Of a stretch of 64,000 nucleotides of DNA, positions 35,431-43,319 are shown in pieces (positions within the stretch are counted from its first letter, which is position 1; every line of letters begins with the position of its first letter). Below the pieces are notes generated by a model. That model was not told the origin of the DNA, made no database searches, and saw nothing but the letters and a program-made list of their open reading frames with translations. The DNA comes from Paenibacillus chondroitinus NBRC 15376. Its GTDB lineage: Bacteria > Bacillota > Bacilli > Paenibacillales > NBRC-103111. The translations under genes were made by a program, and so were the position numbers. The DNA lies in assembly GCF_004000765.1 (NCBI RefSeq), contig NZ_BILW01000031.1, forward strand, positions 1-64,000, read 5' to 3'.

Positions 35431-35530
35431 GTCAACATGGCGGGTGGGGCGGAGCGGCGGGACGCGTGGGGCGGAACCGGACGCAATCAGGTTTGCCCGG
35501 CAAACATGGTGTGGCAACTCCCCCCGACCG

Positions 35531-35717
35531 TCTAACGGACTCAGCTGCTCTTATTCGGCGAAATATAGCCGTTTTAAAAATCTAACGGACTCCAGCGCCG
35601 CTATTTGCTTGTTTCAACCATGATTTCGCCTCGAAATTGGCAAATAACGCTTCCTGTGTCCGTTAGAAATGAAACAGGGCGATATTCACGATAATAACGG
35701 CTGTGGAGTCCGTTAGA
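35531..35717. repeat. Four-unit inverted intergenic repeat array, second sequence family
   Basis: Forward units TCTAACGGACTCAGCTGCTC (35531) and TCTAACGGACTCCAGCGCCG (35581) start 50 bp apart. Reverse units AAATAACGCTTCCTGTGTCC (35642) and TAATAACGGCTGTGGAGTCC (35692) start 50 bp apart. A centre hairpin CCATGATTTCG / CGAAATTGG (one gap) lies between the halves. The layout matches the array at 18047-18225 but the unit begins TCTAACGGAC instead of GGAACTACAGG. It lies in the 605-bp gap 35285-35889. Confidence 0.75.
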
Positions 35718-35727
35718 GTTGGCCGGG

Positions 35728-35766
35728 AAGTACGGTTCCAAGGTGGTTCACCTTGGAACCGTACTT
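35728..35766. repeat. Perfect 18-bp inverted repeat with 3-nt loop
   Basis: AAGTACGGTTCCAAGGTG (35728-35745) and its exact complement (35749-35766) flank GTT. No T-run follows, so it is not a standard terminator. Next to it, 35767-35841 is a degenerate short repeat of GGGCTACTTGAGCTAC-like words. Confidence 0.8.
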
Positions 35767-35845
35767 GGACTACCTGGGATACTCTAGTTACTCGGGCTGC
35801 TGTGGCTTCTCGAGCTACTTGGGCTACTTGAGCTACCGAGGCCAA

Positions 35846-35886
35846 ACAAAAAGGATGTCCCCAACAAACATGGGGACACCCTTTTT
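35846..35886. terminator. Bidirectional terminator after the SLH sialidase-fold gene
   Basis: GTCCCC / GGGGAC with flanking GG/CC pairs form a stem around a loop of about 9 nt, bracketed by AAAAA and TTTTT. It begins 4 bp past the stop codon of the minus-strand gene at 35890. Confidence 0.85.
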
Positions 35887-35889
35887 CAA

Positions 35890-38800
35890 TTAGTTTAACA
35901 ATTTCAAAACACGATAAACAATAGTCGCCACTTCAGCTCTCGTTGCTTTGCCTTCCGGATTGATCAGGTTGTCGCTACCCTCGATGATTCCAGCCTCTAC
36001 AAGTAAAGCGACGCTTTCTTTGGCATAATCCGCAACGCTGGATGCATCCTTGAAGGAATTTAGTTCGTCAAGGTTGCCTTTAGACACCAACTTTCCTGCT
36101 TTTTGAAGGGCTCTGGAAACAAGCACCATCAAGTCTTGTCTGCTAATTTCCCCTTGAGGATTAAAGTTATTACCGCCTACCCCATCCGCAATTCCCAAAG
36201 CTTTACTTATTGCCAGCGCTTCATAATAATAATCGCTTTTGTTCACGTCATCGAAGTTACTGCTCGTTTCCGCCTTCAGATTAAGCGCTCTGACAACCAT
36301 TGTCATAAAGTCAGCTCTCGAAATATTTTTCTCAGGCGAAAACGTCGTCTCCGAGGTACCGTTAACGATTCCTTTGCTGGCCAAGGCTTCAATAGCTTCT
36401 TGTGCCCATAAGTAGTTGTCATTTACATCTGTAAATACTGGCTTTGGCGTTGTGTCCGGCTGCTTCGTCGGTGGATTCACAGGCGGTTGCTCCTTTACAG
36501 GCGGCACTAAAGGCGGAGTTGTTGAGTTGCTGCTGCCAGTGCCGCTGCCCCCAGTATTACCATTGTTACCACCGTTACCGCTACCACCACCGCTGCTACC
36601 CAGTACTTTAACGACCGCCGTTCCAGACGCGATGTTGCTTCCATCAACGACTTTTGCGGTAATAATGGCTTGACCAACACTTTTGGCTGTTACTTCCCCT
36701 TTATCATTCACTACAACAACATTTTCATCGCTTGAACTCCAGGTGATCGATTGAACCGTTGAGTCATCCGGCGTTACTACTGCTGCCAAAACACTGGATT
36801 GTCCGCTATTTAGCGTAATTTCGCCCGGTGTGACAGTAACGCTTGCAGCAGGGATTCTTACTTCAACATTAGCTGTCGCAGTAAAGTTACCGTCAAGTGT
36901 TCTCGCTGTGATAACAGCCGCTCCTTTTTTAACTGCCGTGACGATACCGTCCGTATCTACTGTAGCAACACTGGAATCGCTTGAACTCCACAGCACTGTC
37001 TTATTCGTGGTTTGACTTGGGAGTACTGTCGTAATTAATGCTTCAGACTGCCCCTTGAACAGAGCAAGCTCAGTTTTATTTAACGCCAAACTTTGGGCCG
37101 CAACCGCATTAGGATCATTGTAGAGATATACCCTTAAAGGTGCTTTGAAAAATGGCAGCATATCGCTTGTTATCCCCTGCGGCAGCTTGCTCTCATCCAC
37201 AACGCCGGTAAGATTGCTAATCAAGGAATTAAGCTTATAGTTCGCTTTAATAGCAGCAACATCCCAAACCACCGGCAGATCAACGGAAGGAAGAACCGCA
37301 TTTTCTGCACCAGGTTTATAAGAGGTATAAGCTTTAATGGTAGATGGGAAAAGGGCCTTAATCGCACTATCGGATGCCTTACTGATATTGAAAGAAGCAG
37401 GTACGGCAACTTCTCGATCGATGCTTTCATATTCTCTGATAACGGTTACAGGGTCACCTTGCTTAATCCAGTCCTCTGTTGTTCTGGAGAACGTAATGTT
37501 CTTATAGCTGCCCAAAGATTGATTGGCAGAGTCTGTATCAAACGACGAGAAAAACCGGCTGAAGCTGATCAGGATATCTCCGTTATGCGCTTGCGTAATG
37601 GCAGGATAATGGTAACTTCCCATGCTGCTTCTTGTATCCAGGGCAAGATGTCTTCTGTATTTCCACGTTTTCCCTTCATCATCCGAAAGGGCGACAGCCA
37701 ATGTGTTCCGGTTTGATTCCGTATCTACGTGAACGAATGCCCAATTACCGTCTTTAAGCTGCAAAAGATCATGTCCTACGCCCGGATCCTGCAGTTCCGG
37801 CACATCCTTGACCGTTGACCATGTCAATCCTTTGTCTTTGGACTCGGACGCCACCACACGATAAGGTCTTGGTCCGTTGTCACGCATATAAGCTACAATG
37901 GTTCCGTCTTTTCTTTGAGCCATCGTGGCCTGAATGTTGGCAATACCTACGATGGGCTCACTCATCTCCCACCGAACTGAGTTGTCCGCAAGAGGCTTGG
38001 AAGGATCATACTCTGTAAAAGCCATAATGCTCATTTCCAACATATCCGAATAGAGAGGCAGGAGCAGACGAACTTTGCCGTTGCCTAAATCGACGGCAAA
38101 AGGCTTATCTTTGGTTTGCCAGCCGAGTCGGCGGGCGTACGGATAACCGGAACGGGGTTCCGTAATGGTGTCCGCAACTGTAGGAGCATACAAATATTTG
38201 GTTGGATCGCCGCCAATTAACTGCATGGTTTCCGTAACTAAACCGTCAAATTCAGCTTCGTTAATTTTCCGGCTCATCCCTGCTCCGCCATCTGCAACCG
38301 GTTTGAACAAATACGCTTTTTGCTCATCAAGCTTGGCCTTTACCGTATTGACGAAACCTTTGGCCAACTCTGGACGAGCGACAACAGGTGCTGTAGCCCA
38401 AGAAGGTCTTGATGTGGCTCCTGATCTATCATCGAGCGACTGACTAATATTATCGTCTGCGCTGCTCGGATTGACCACACCGCCAATATTTTTACCTAGT
38501 TTAATACCGACATTTTCTGAAAATGTCCAATTCGGAGCCTTGTTGCCGACCTCTTCAAGCTCATAACTGCCTTTTTCCGCATACGCATAGCGAGGTTGGG
38601 AAGTTTGCCATCTGCCCGCCAAGACGGGATACCAGAAAAACCAGAGGCGGTCCCCGGCATCAACGTAGACGACAGGATTAATGTCAGCGATATCTTGAGC
38701 GTCCGTGACTACAAACGGCTTCAGCCATGTTTTTCCACCATCGGTTGAACGTGCTCCCATAATCCGTGTCGTAGTCGCATCCCGCTCGCCATTTCCTTGA

Positions 38801-39021
38801 AACCATACGCACAGCAACTCTCCGCTTGGTAATTCTACAATGCTGGAGCCGTGTACGTGATCACCTGTAGCCCCATTATCCTTAATTGGTTTAAAAATAC
38901 TTACCGTTTGATCGGAAATGGTGAATGTTCCCGGACTTGCAGCCAAGGCAGGAATTAGACTTGTTGCAGATATCGCGATACAAACCGTCATAGACATTAA
39001 TAGCTTGAATTTCCTGTTCAT
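35890..39021 (-). CDS. S-layer-anchored sialidase-fold protein with two Ig-like domains
   Basis: A 1043-residue secreted protein. A signal peptide (MSMTVCIAISATSLIPALAA) is followed by a BNR/sialidase-type beta-propeller of about 500 residues with Asp-box motifs (STDGGKTW, SKDKGLTW, SDDEGKTW). Two group-2 bacterial Ig-like domains follow (VLWSSSDSSVATVDTDG and ITWSSSDENVVVVNDKG), then a Gly/Ser/Pro linker and three SLH motifs at the C-terminus (FTDVNDNYLWAQEAIEAL, FDDVNKSDYYYEAL, FKDASSVADYAKESVALL). SLH domains bind pyruvylated wall polymer, so it sits on the surface. I chose ATG 39021 because AAAGGAG lies eight bases upstream; earlier ATGs at 39039 and 39027 overlap or abut that site. The glycan target is uncertain; true sialidase activity is not shown. 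Confidence 0.85.
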   Translation of the reverse strand: MNRKFKLLMSMTVCIAISATSLIPALAASPGTFTISDQTVSIFKPIKDNGATGDHVHGSSIVELPSGELLCVWFQGNGERDATTTRIMGARSTDGGKTWLKPFVVTDAQDIADINPVVYVDAGDRLWFFWYPVLAGRWQTSQPRYAYAEKGSYELEEVGNKAPNWTFSENVGIKLGKNIGGVVNPSSADDNISQSLDDRSGATSRPSWATAPVVARPELAKGFVNTVKAKLDEQKAYLFKPVADGGAGMSRKINEAEFDGLVTETMQLIGGDPTKYLYAPTVADTITEPRSGYPYARRLGWQTKDKPFAVDLGNGKVRLLLPLYSDMLEMSIMAFTEYDPSKPLADNSVRWEMSEPIVGIANIQATMAQRKDGTIVAYMRDNGPRPYRVVASESKDKGLTWSTVKDVPELQDPGVGHDLLQLKDGNWAFVHVDTESNRNTLAVALSDDEGKTWKYRRHLALDTRSSMGSYHYPAITQAHNGDILISFSRFFSSFDTDSANQSLGSYKNITFSRTTEDWIKQGDPVTVIREYESIDREVAVPASFNISKASDSAIKALFPSTIKAYTSYKPGAENAVLPSVDLPVVWDVAAIKANYKLNSLISNLTGVVDESKLPQGITSDMLPFFKAPLRVYLYNDPNAVAAQSLALNKTELALFKGQSEALITTVLPSQTTNKTVLWSSSDSSVATVDTDGIVTAVKKGAAVITARTLDGNFTATANVEVRIPAASVTVTPGEITLNSGQSSVLAAVVTPDDSTVQSITWSSSDENVVVVNDKGEVTAKSVGQAIITAKVVDGSNIASGTAVVKVLGSSGGGSGNGGNNGNTGGSGTGSSNSTTPPLVPPVKEQPPVNPPTKQPDTTPKPVFTDVNDNYLWAQEAIEALASKGIVNGTSETTFSPEKNISRADFMTMVVRALNLKAETSSNFDDVNKSDYYYEALAISKALGIADGVGGNNFNPQGEISRQDLMVLVSRALQKAGKLVSKGNLDELNSFKDASSVADYAKESVALLVEAGIIEGSDNLINPEGKATRAEVATIVYRVLKLLN

Positions 39022-39035
39022 CTGCATGACTCCTT

Positions 39036-40889
39036 TCATTGGGTAACCTTGACGATGAATTTATATATAGTTCCGTATTTGTTGCTTACAGCCGTTACCA
39101 TTGCCGTTCCTGCTTGAATGGCCGTGACGGTTCCGCTTGTGTTAGTTGTAGCTACTGCTGGGAGATCGGAAGTCAAAGTAAGTGTATCCGTTGTTGCGTC
39201 GAACGATTGTCCGCCTATTGTTAGGTTGTAGGTCATTTGTGTACTCTGTCCTACGTTCAGTTCAATTGTCGGCAACTTGACAACACGATCATAATTCAGC
39301 GAACTTCCAGCGCCATAAGTTGCAGTTATAACCGAGTTAAACAACGTCCCTATCTCGCTGCTTGCAATTTTGGAGAAGCCAATCGTAGCCCCAGCCGAAG
39401 GAATTTTGTACGTATAGTTCATCAAAGCGTTTCCAGCTCTGTCAACGAGAACCGATGGGTATTCATAGCTTTCGCCATTATTCATGCCATCTTTGATCAT
39501 GATCGGTTTCCAGTTCATGCCTTCATCGGTAGAGAGCAATAAACTGAAAGAATTTCTATTTCCATCCAGCGTTTTCTTAACTACACTGCGTGAAGTTTCT
39601 TGATTGGTAGCTATCAACCAGTCACCGTTTGGAAGCTTGGAAAGTTCAAAGCCGCCATCATTTTTTAAATAAGGATCAACTTTCGGAACACTCCACGTTA
39701 CGCCGAAATCCGTAGACTCCGAATAGGTCGTGTGCCAAGCCATGCGTCCATTACGGCCATCTAACTTACCGCTTCTAAAATAACCGCGAATCGTGCCATC
39801 CGTCTTTTGAATCAGCGAGCCTTGGATTGTTCCTGATCCTACAATGGGATCGCTAAACTTCCAGGTGATGCCGTGATCATCGGTATACGCGCAAACGGAA
39901 TTCGCCAACGAGTCCGAATACAACGGCAAAATTAACCTTTTGGTGACGCCGTCTGCAAGCGTTACTTCAATCGGCTTATTTTTTGTTTGCCATCCAAGCC
40001 TGCGGTAAATAGGCCCCCAAGTATTGACATCGTTATCTGCGCCGGATGAACGCTCAATTGAATTTTTAATAATGGAAGGCTCTTTTACAGAAACTCCCGT
40101 GGTCAGCATCGTGATAATTTCATCCGTTCTGCCTACATAGACATCATCGTATGGCTTGGCGGATTTCAAATAGGCAACGTACTGATCATATTTATTTCTC
40201 ATCGAGACAACGAACCTGTCTGTAATAAAACGGGTAGCGCCGCCAAACCTTGTAGTCACCGGTACATACTGAAATGGGTCCAAGTAGGTTGCAGCCGTCA
40301 CAGAACTTGGATTTACATACTTGATCTCAGCACCCTTGATGCCATAGTTCCACTGTCCATTGGAGTACTTCCCTTCACCAAACATGCCTTCCCCTACATT
40401 CGTGTACAAGGGCTGTGGATAGTGCCACTTTGCATTTCCGCCATTGCGAACGGCATATTCATAGTTGCCCATATCGGCATACATAAATTTAGTTTGCGTA
40501 GATACCCATTGGCCATTGTAGATAACGCCGTAGAACAACCATAATCTTTGTTGACTGTCGACGAAAAGAACCGGGTTATTATCGGGGAAATCCCATGTAT
40601 CATAAACAACAAAGGGTTCAGTCCAAGTTTTCCCGCCATCCTTCGAACGAGAACCGATGAGTTTCGTTAAATTCCCATCTCTTTCTCCAACTCCGTTAAA
40701 CCATACCGAGAAAAGTGTGCCATCCGGCAGCTCTACCATGGTGGAACCGTGATTGGCGATGTTGTCGACGGGCATCATTCTAGCATGGCTAATGCCCTCT
40801 GGCGCTGCTGCATCCGCAACTACCGTATTTAACATGCTAAAAATTAATAATAAAGATACTAGCAGGGTTACTTGCTTCATTTTCTTCAA
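39036..40889 (-). CDS. Secreted sialidase-fold protein with C-terminal Ig-like domain
   Basis: A 617-residue exported protein with a signal peptide (VTLLVSLLLIFSMLNTVVADA). A BNR-type propeller carries four Asp-box motifs (SKDGGKTW, TDDHGITW, STDFGVTW, STDEGMNW). A C-terminal group-2 Ig-like segment (LPAVATTNTSGTVTAIQAG) follows. No SLH domain. The N-terminal HGSTMVELPDGTLFSVWFNG closely parallels HGSSIVELPSGELLCVWFQG of the next gene, so the two are paralogues in tandem. The start is probably TTG 40889 with AAAGGA upstream; ATG 40880 is the alternative. Its stop is 15 bp before the next start and overlaps the ribosome site region, so they form one operon. Confidence 0.82.
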   Translation of the reverse strand: MKKMKQVTLLVSLLLIFSMLNTVVADAAAPEGISHARMMPVDNIANHGSTMVELPDGTLFSVWFNGVGERDGNLTKLIGSRSKDGGKTWTEPFVVYDTWDFPDNNPVLFVDSQQRLWLFYGVIYNGQWVSTQTKFMYADMGNYEYAVRNGGNAKWHYPQPLYTNVGEGMFGEGKYSNGQWNYGIKGAEIKYVNPSSVTAATYLDPFQYVPVTTRFGGATRFITDRFVVSMRNKYDQYVAYLKSAKPYDDVYVGRTDEIITMLTTGVSVKEPSIIKNSIERSSGADNDVNTWGPIYRRLGWQTKNKPIEVTLADGVTKRLILPLYSDSLANSVCAYTDDHGITWKFSDPIVGSGTIQGSLIQKTDGTIRGYFRSGKLDGRNGRMAWHTTYSESTDFGVTWSVPKVDPYLKNDGGFELSKLPNGDWLIATNQETSRSVVKKTLDGNRNSFSLLLSTDEGMNWKPIMIKDGMNNGESYEYPSVLVDRAGNALMNYTYKIPSAGATIGFSKIASSEIGTLFNSVITATYGAGSSLNYDRVVKLPTIELNVGQSTQMTYNLTIGGQSFDATTDTLTLTSDLPAVATTNTSGTVTAIQAGTAMVTAVSNKYGTIYKFIVKVTQ

Positions 40890-40950
40890 ACAGGGTCACG
40901 TCCTTTCAATTGTTAATTAAACCTGCCCTTTAAGTCTTGTTTTTCACAAT

Positions 40951-40964
40951 TGTATACGTTTACA
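40951..40964. promoter_or_regulatory. cre-like site (CcpA) upstream of the sialidase-fold operon
   Basis: TGTATACGTTTACA fits TGWNANCGNTNWCA at 13 of 14 positions (fifth base differs) and is nearly palindromic. It is 62 bp upstream of the first gene and downstream of the duplicated promoter, a position suited to roadblock repression. Confidence 0.6.
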
Positions 40965-41000
40965 AATAATGAAAGTAAATCAAGATCACCCGTTTTTATT

Positions 41001-41150
41001 TCATAGAATAAATCCTCCCATGTCGTTGGTTTGTCTTACACGAGGAGCATAGCATACCGTTTTTGACCATTTGAATAGCCAAATTGGCGTTCAAAGTTCC
41101 GTTTCTCCGCTATTTGGACCATGATTCATTTCTCCGCTATGATGCAAAAA
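41001..41150 (-). promoter_or_regulatory. Duplicated promoter and leader with a two-codon reading frame
   Basis: It aligns without gaps to 35281-35430 (122 of 150 identical by hand). It keeps the extended -10 (TGCTATGCT; complement of 41046-41051 is TATGCT), a GGAGG ribosome site and an ATG at 41004, but that frame reads Met-Lys-stop, where the original continues into the binding protein. It probably drives the sialidase-fold operon 115 bp downstream. Together with the cre site it explains most of the 350-bp gap 40890-41239. Confidence 0.6.
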
Positions 41151-41179
41151 GTCATATTGCCCTATAAATCCACGATGAA

Positions 41180-41223
41180 ATAAAAATAAAACAGCCTTCT
41201 GTGTTTACACACAGCCAGGCTGT
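41180..41223 (-). terminator. Terminator after the small zinc-ribbon-like gene
   Basis: ACAGCCT / AGGCTGT with an inner CTGTGT / ACACAG stem, followed on the minus strand by TTTATTTTTA. It lies 17 bp after the stop of the 76-residue gene. Confidence 0.75.
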
Positions 41224-41239
41224 TCAGGAATTAATTAAT

Positions 41240-41470
41240 TTAAATCAAACTCTTCATACCGCGAAGCCAGTCATAAAACCCATCATCGAAAAAAAGATCC
41301 GGGATGTACGTCTGCATGTAGTTGCAATTTGGGCAGAGAAGCACCAACCCTTGGTCAAGCACCTTAGGATATAGTTTCTCGTGGCTGCTGTTGTTCCCGC
41401 AAGTAAGAGATTTCACCCCTTCTGCCTGCTGATAATCCTTAATACGCTGCTTAACGTCTTCTTCGTTCAT
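41240..41470 (-). CDS. Small protein with zinc-ribbon-like cysteines
   Basis: A 76-residue protein. LTCGNNSSHEKLYP (residues 22-35) and VLLCPNCNYMQTYIP (44-58) supply Cys24, His30 and a CPNC knuckle that could bind one zinc. An excellent ribosome site (AAAGGAG) precedes ATG 41470 and a terminator follows, so it is a real monocistronic gene. Function unknown. Confidence 0.75.
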   Translation of the reverse strand: MNEEDVKQRIKDYQQAEGVKSLTCGNNSSHEKLYPKVLDQGLVLLCPNCNYMQTYIPDLFFDDGFYDWLRGMKSLI

Positions 41471-41578
41471 TTCTATCTCCTTTAATGGCTGAGCTCATCA
41501 CCAATGTAGATCATTTATGCATATTATTCTAGCAAAAATAATGAATTCCTTCCGAATAAAATCTCCTATTTTCGCCAC

Positions 41579-42343
41579 TTACAAATGAGAGCCTCCACTG
41601 GCGTCAATCAATTGCCCTGTTACCCAGCGGCTGTCGGAAGAGGCCAGAAAAGCTGCTATATCCGCGACATCCTCCGGTTGCCCCCATCTGCCAAAGATAG
41701 AAAAATCAGCGCCATATTGGTGCGAGGCAGAATCTTGCAGCATGGCGGCATTCATATCCGTGGCTACGAAACCAGGTTGGATGGCATTGATCGTAATTCC
41801 ACGTGAGCCGAGTTGATTGGATAAAGCAAGCGTTAGCGTGTTGATTGCCCCTTTGCTCATACTATACGCAGGAATAGCAGGAAGTGAAATTCTTGTTATA
41901 GAGGATGACAAATTAATAATTCGACCATCATTTCTCAAACGCGGCAAAGCCTGTTGTGTTAGGAAAAATGGCATTTTTACATTTATGTTCATCATTTCTT
42001 CGAATGCCTCTTCTGTTGTATCCTCAATTGGGGCTACTAGGGCAATCCCTGCGTTATTCACCAGGATATCAAAATGGGTGTCACCTGTCCGCTCCTTCAA
42101 TACCTCATCCAATGTCTTAAAAAGGCTCTGGATGCTCTCGATCGTACCGAGTTTCGTGCCAATGGTGAATGCAGTCCCCCCATTTTGCTCAATACCCCGT
42201 ACTACCTCTTCGGCTGCGACCTGGTTTGTGCCATAATGAACAGCCACTAAGGCTCCTTCTTGTGCTAACCGTGTTGCAATGGCACGACCAATCCCCCGGC
42301 TTGAACCTGTAACCAAAGCAACTTTACCATGTAATCTACTCAT
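41579..42343 (-). CDS. Short-chain dehydrogenase/reductase (SDR)
   Basis: A 254-residue classical SDR. The cofactor loop is TGSSRGIGRA (12-21) and NNAG is at 96-99. Catalytic Ser is near 147 (NLSSSIT), with Tyr160 and Lys164 in YSMSK. The C-terminal GQLIDASGGSHL is typical of 3-oxoacyl-ACP-reductase-like members. Substrate unknown. AGGAGG precedes ATG 42343. It is transcribed in the same direction as the TetR gene upstream but separated from it by a terminator. Confidence 0.92.
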   Translation of the reverse strand: MSRLHGKVALVTGSSRGIGRAIATRLAQEGALVAVHYGTNQVAAEEVVRGIEQNGGTAFTIGTKLGTIESIQSLFKTLDEVLKERTGDTHFDILVNNAGIALVAPIEDTTEEAFEEMMNINVKMPFFLTQQALPRLRNDGRIINLSSSITRISLPAIPAYSMSKGAINTLTLALSNQLGSRGITINAIQPGFVATDMNAAMLQDSASHQYGADFSIFGRWGQPEDVADIAAFLASSDSRWVTGQLIDASGGSHL

Positions 42344-42436
42344 GTCTTAATCTCCTCCTGTGTCAAATAAGTACACGATAGTTATAACACAAGGCCAATT
42401 ATGAAATGTTGCTCTCCTATTCGTAGAATTCGAAAG

Positions 42437-42462
42437 CAAAAAAGCCGCCAACATTGGCCGCC
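42437..42462 (-). terminator. Terminator after the tetR-family gene
   Basis: GCCGCCAA / TTGGCCGC (one mismatch, 2-nt gap) followed on the minus strand by TTTTTTG. It lies 35 bp after the TetR stop. Confidence 0.7.
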
Positions 42463-42496
42463 TTGTTATGCTCATCTATGGAGCTGTCGTTCCGAG

Positions 42497-43174
42497 CTAA
42501 CTATGCTCCTTTATTACCTCTTCGATCCCCAACAGAATCAGCTTTAAGCCAAATTCAAACGACTTATCTGTCCCTATCAGCTCGAACAGCCCGCTTTTGT
42601 GCATGCTCCGGAACAGCCCGGCATCTACCTCGCTCATGGCGTCCAGAAGACGAATCATCTCACCGCCGAGTTCCTCTTCCTGTTCCTTACTGACCGTGGA
42701 GAAAAGACGCTGATGCTGATAATTATCCAGCACGAAGTAGAAGACATAGTTCACTAGCGTAAGAACCGCTTGTAGTTTCTGCTCTTCTTCCAGGGGTGTC
42801 GACTCCACGCAGAGAAGCATACGGTTGCTAAACCGTACTATGTCCGGCTCGATGGGTATCGTTTGCATCATCAACTGCGTAGAGCAAGGGTATCGACAGA
42901 GCACGTTCCGCACCGTTACCGCAAACGCGGTCAGCTGCGTTTTCCAGTCCCCTTCGGAGTGGAACTCCTCCACGATCATTTTCGATACCTGGTTGGCCAG
43001 ACGCTGAAAGAGATTCTGCTTGCTCTTGAAGTACCAGTACAGAGAAGGAGCCTGAATCCCTAAACGGTCGGCTAATCGTCGCATGCTGAACTTCTCGATG
43101 CCATCCTCTCCAAGAAGCTCCCACGAGGTTTCCAAAATTTTATCCTCCGAAATCTGAGGCTGCTGCTTTTTCAT
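42497..43174 (-). CDS. TetR-family transcriptional regulator of the MATE pump
   Basis: A 225-residue repressor. The N-terminal helix-turn-helix (MRRLADRLGIQAPSLYWYFK, about 30-49) is of the TetR class, and the C-terminal ligand domain resembles the TetR/TetR_C type. The start ATG 43174 has AAAGGGCGG upstream. The frame extends to 43240, but that would run through the operator region. It is divergent from the MATE gene, and three near-identical sites (CTAACACTGTAAG) lie between them, so it probably represses both genes until an inducer binds. Confidence 0.88.
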   Translation of the reverse strand: MKKQQPQISEDKILETSWELLGEDGIEKFSMRRLADRLGIQAPSLYWYFKSKQNLFQRLANQVSKMIVEEFHSEGDWKTQLTAFAVTVRNVLCRYPCSTQLMMQTIPIEPDIVRFSNRMLLCVESTPLEEEQKLQAVLTLVNYVFYFVLDNYQHQRLFSTVSKEQEEELGGEMIRLLDAMSEVDAGLFRSMHKSGLFELIGTDKSFEFGLKLILLGIEEVIKEHS

Positions 43175-43191
43175 CGGTATCCGCCCTTTAT

Positions 43192-43276
43192 CTAACAGTG
43201 TAAGATTGTGCTTTACAGGTGCATAAGCATATGATAACATCTAACACTGTAAGGTTCAATCTAACACTGTAAGATT
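43192..43276. promoter_or_regulatory. Divergent promoters and three TetR operators
   Basis: Sites CTAACAGTGTAAGATT (43192-43207), CTAACACTGTAAGGTT (43241-43256) and CTAACACTGTAAGATT (43261-43276) share a core near the palindrome TTACANTGTTA. The last two start exactly 20 bp apart. MATE promoter: -35 TTTACA 43212-43217, 17-bp spacer, -10 TAACAT 43235-43240. tetR promoter (minus): -35 TTGAAC 43254-43259, 17-bp spacer, -10 TATCAT 43231-43236. Site 2 overlaps the tetR spacer and -35 and follows the MATE -10 directly; site 1 is in the tetR leader. Confidence 0.8.
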
Positions 43277-43319
43277 GAATCAATCCTATCTAACAATTAA
43301 TCAGAAAGTGGTGACGCAT

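Noticed and set aside
35663-35845. Minus-strand open frame encoding a Val/Ala/Gln/Arg repeat
   Set aside because: It runs through the degenerate repeat tract and the hairpin; composition and lack of a ribosome site argue against a real gene.
36500-36600. Low-complexity repetitive stretch suspected to be a CRISPR or VNTR
   Set aside because: It encodes the Gly/Ser/Pro-rich linker between the Ig-like and SLH domains in frame.
35890-40889. True sialidase (GH33) assignment for the two BNR proteins
   Set aside because: Asp-boxes and fold are shared by many beta-propeller families; I could not identify the catalytic Arg triad and Tyr/Glu pair with confidence.
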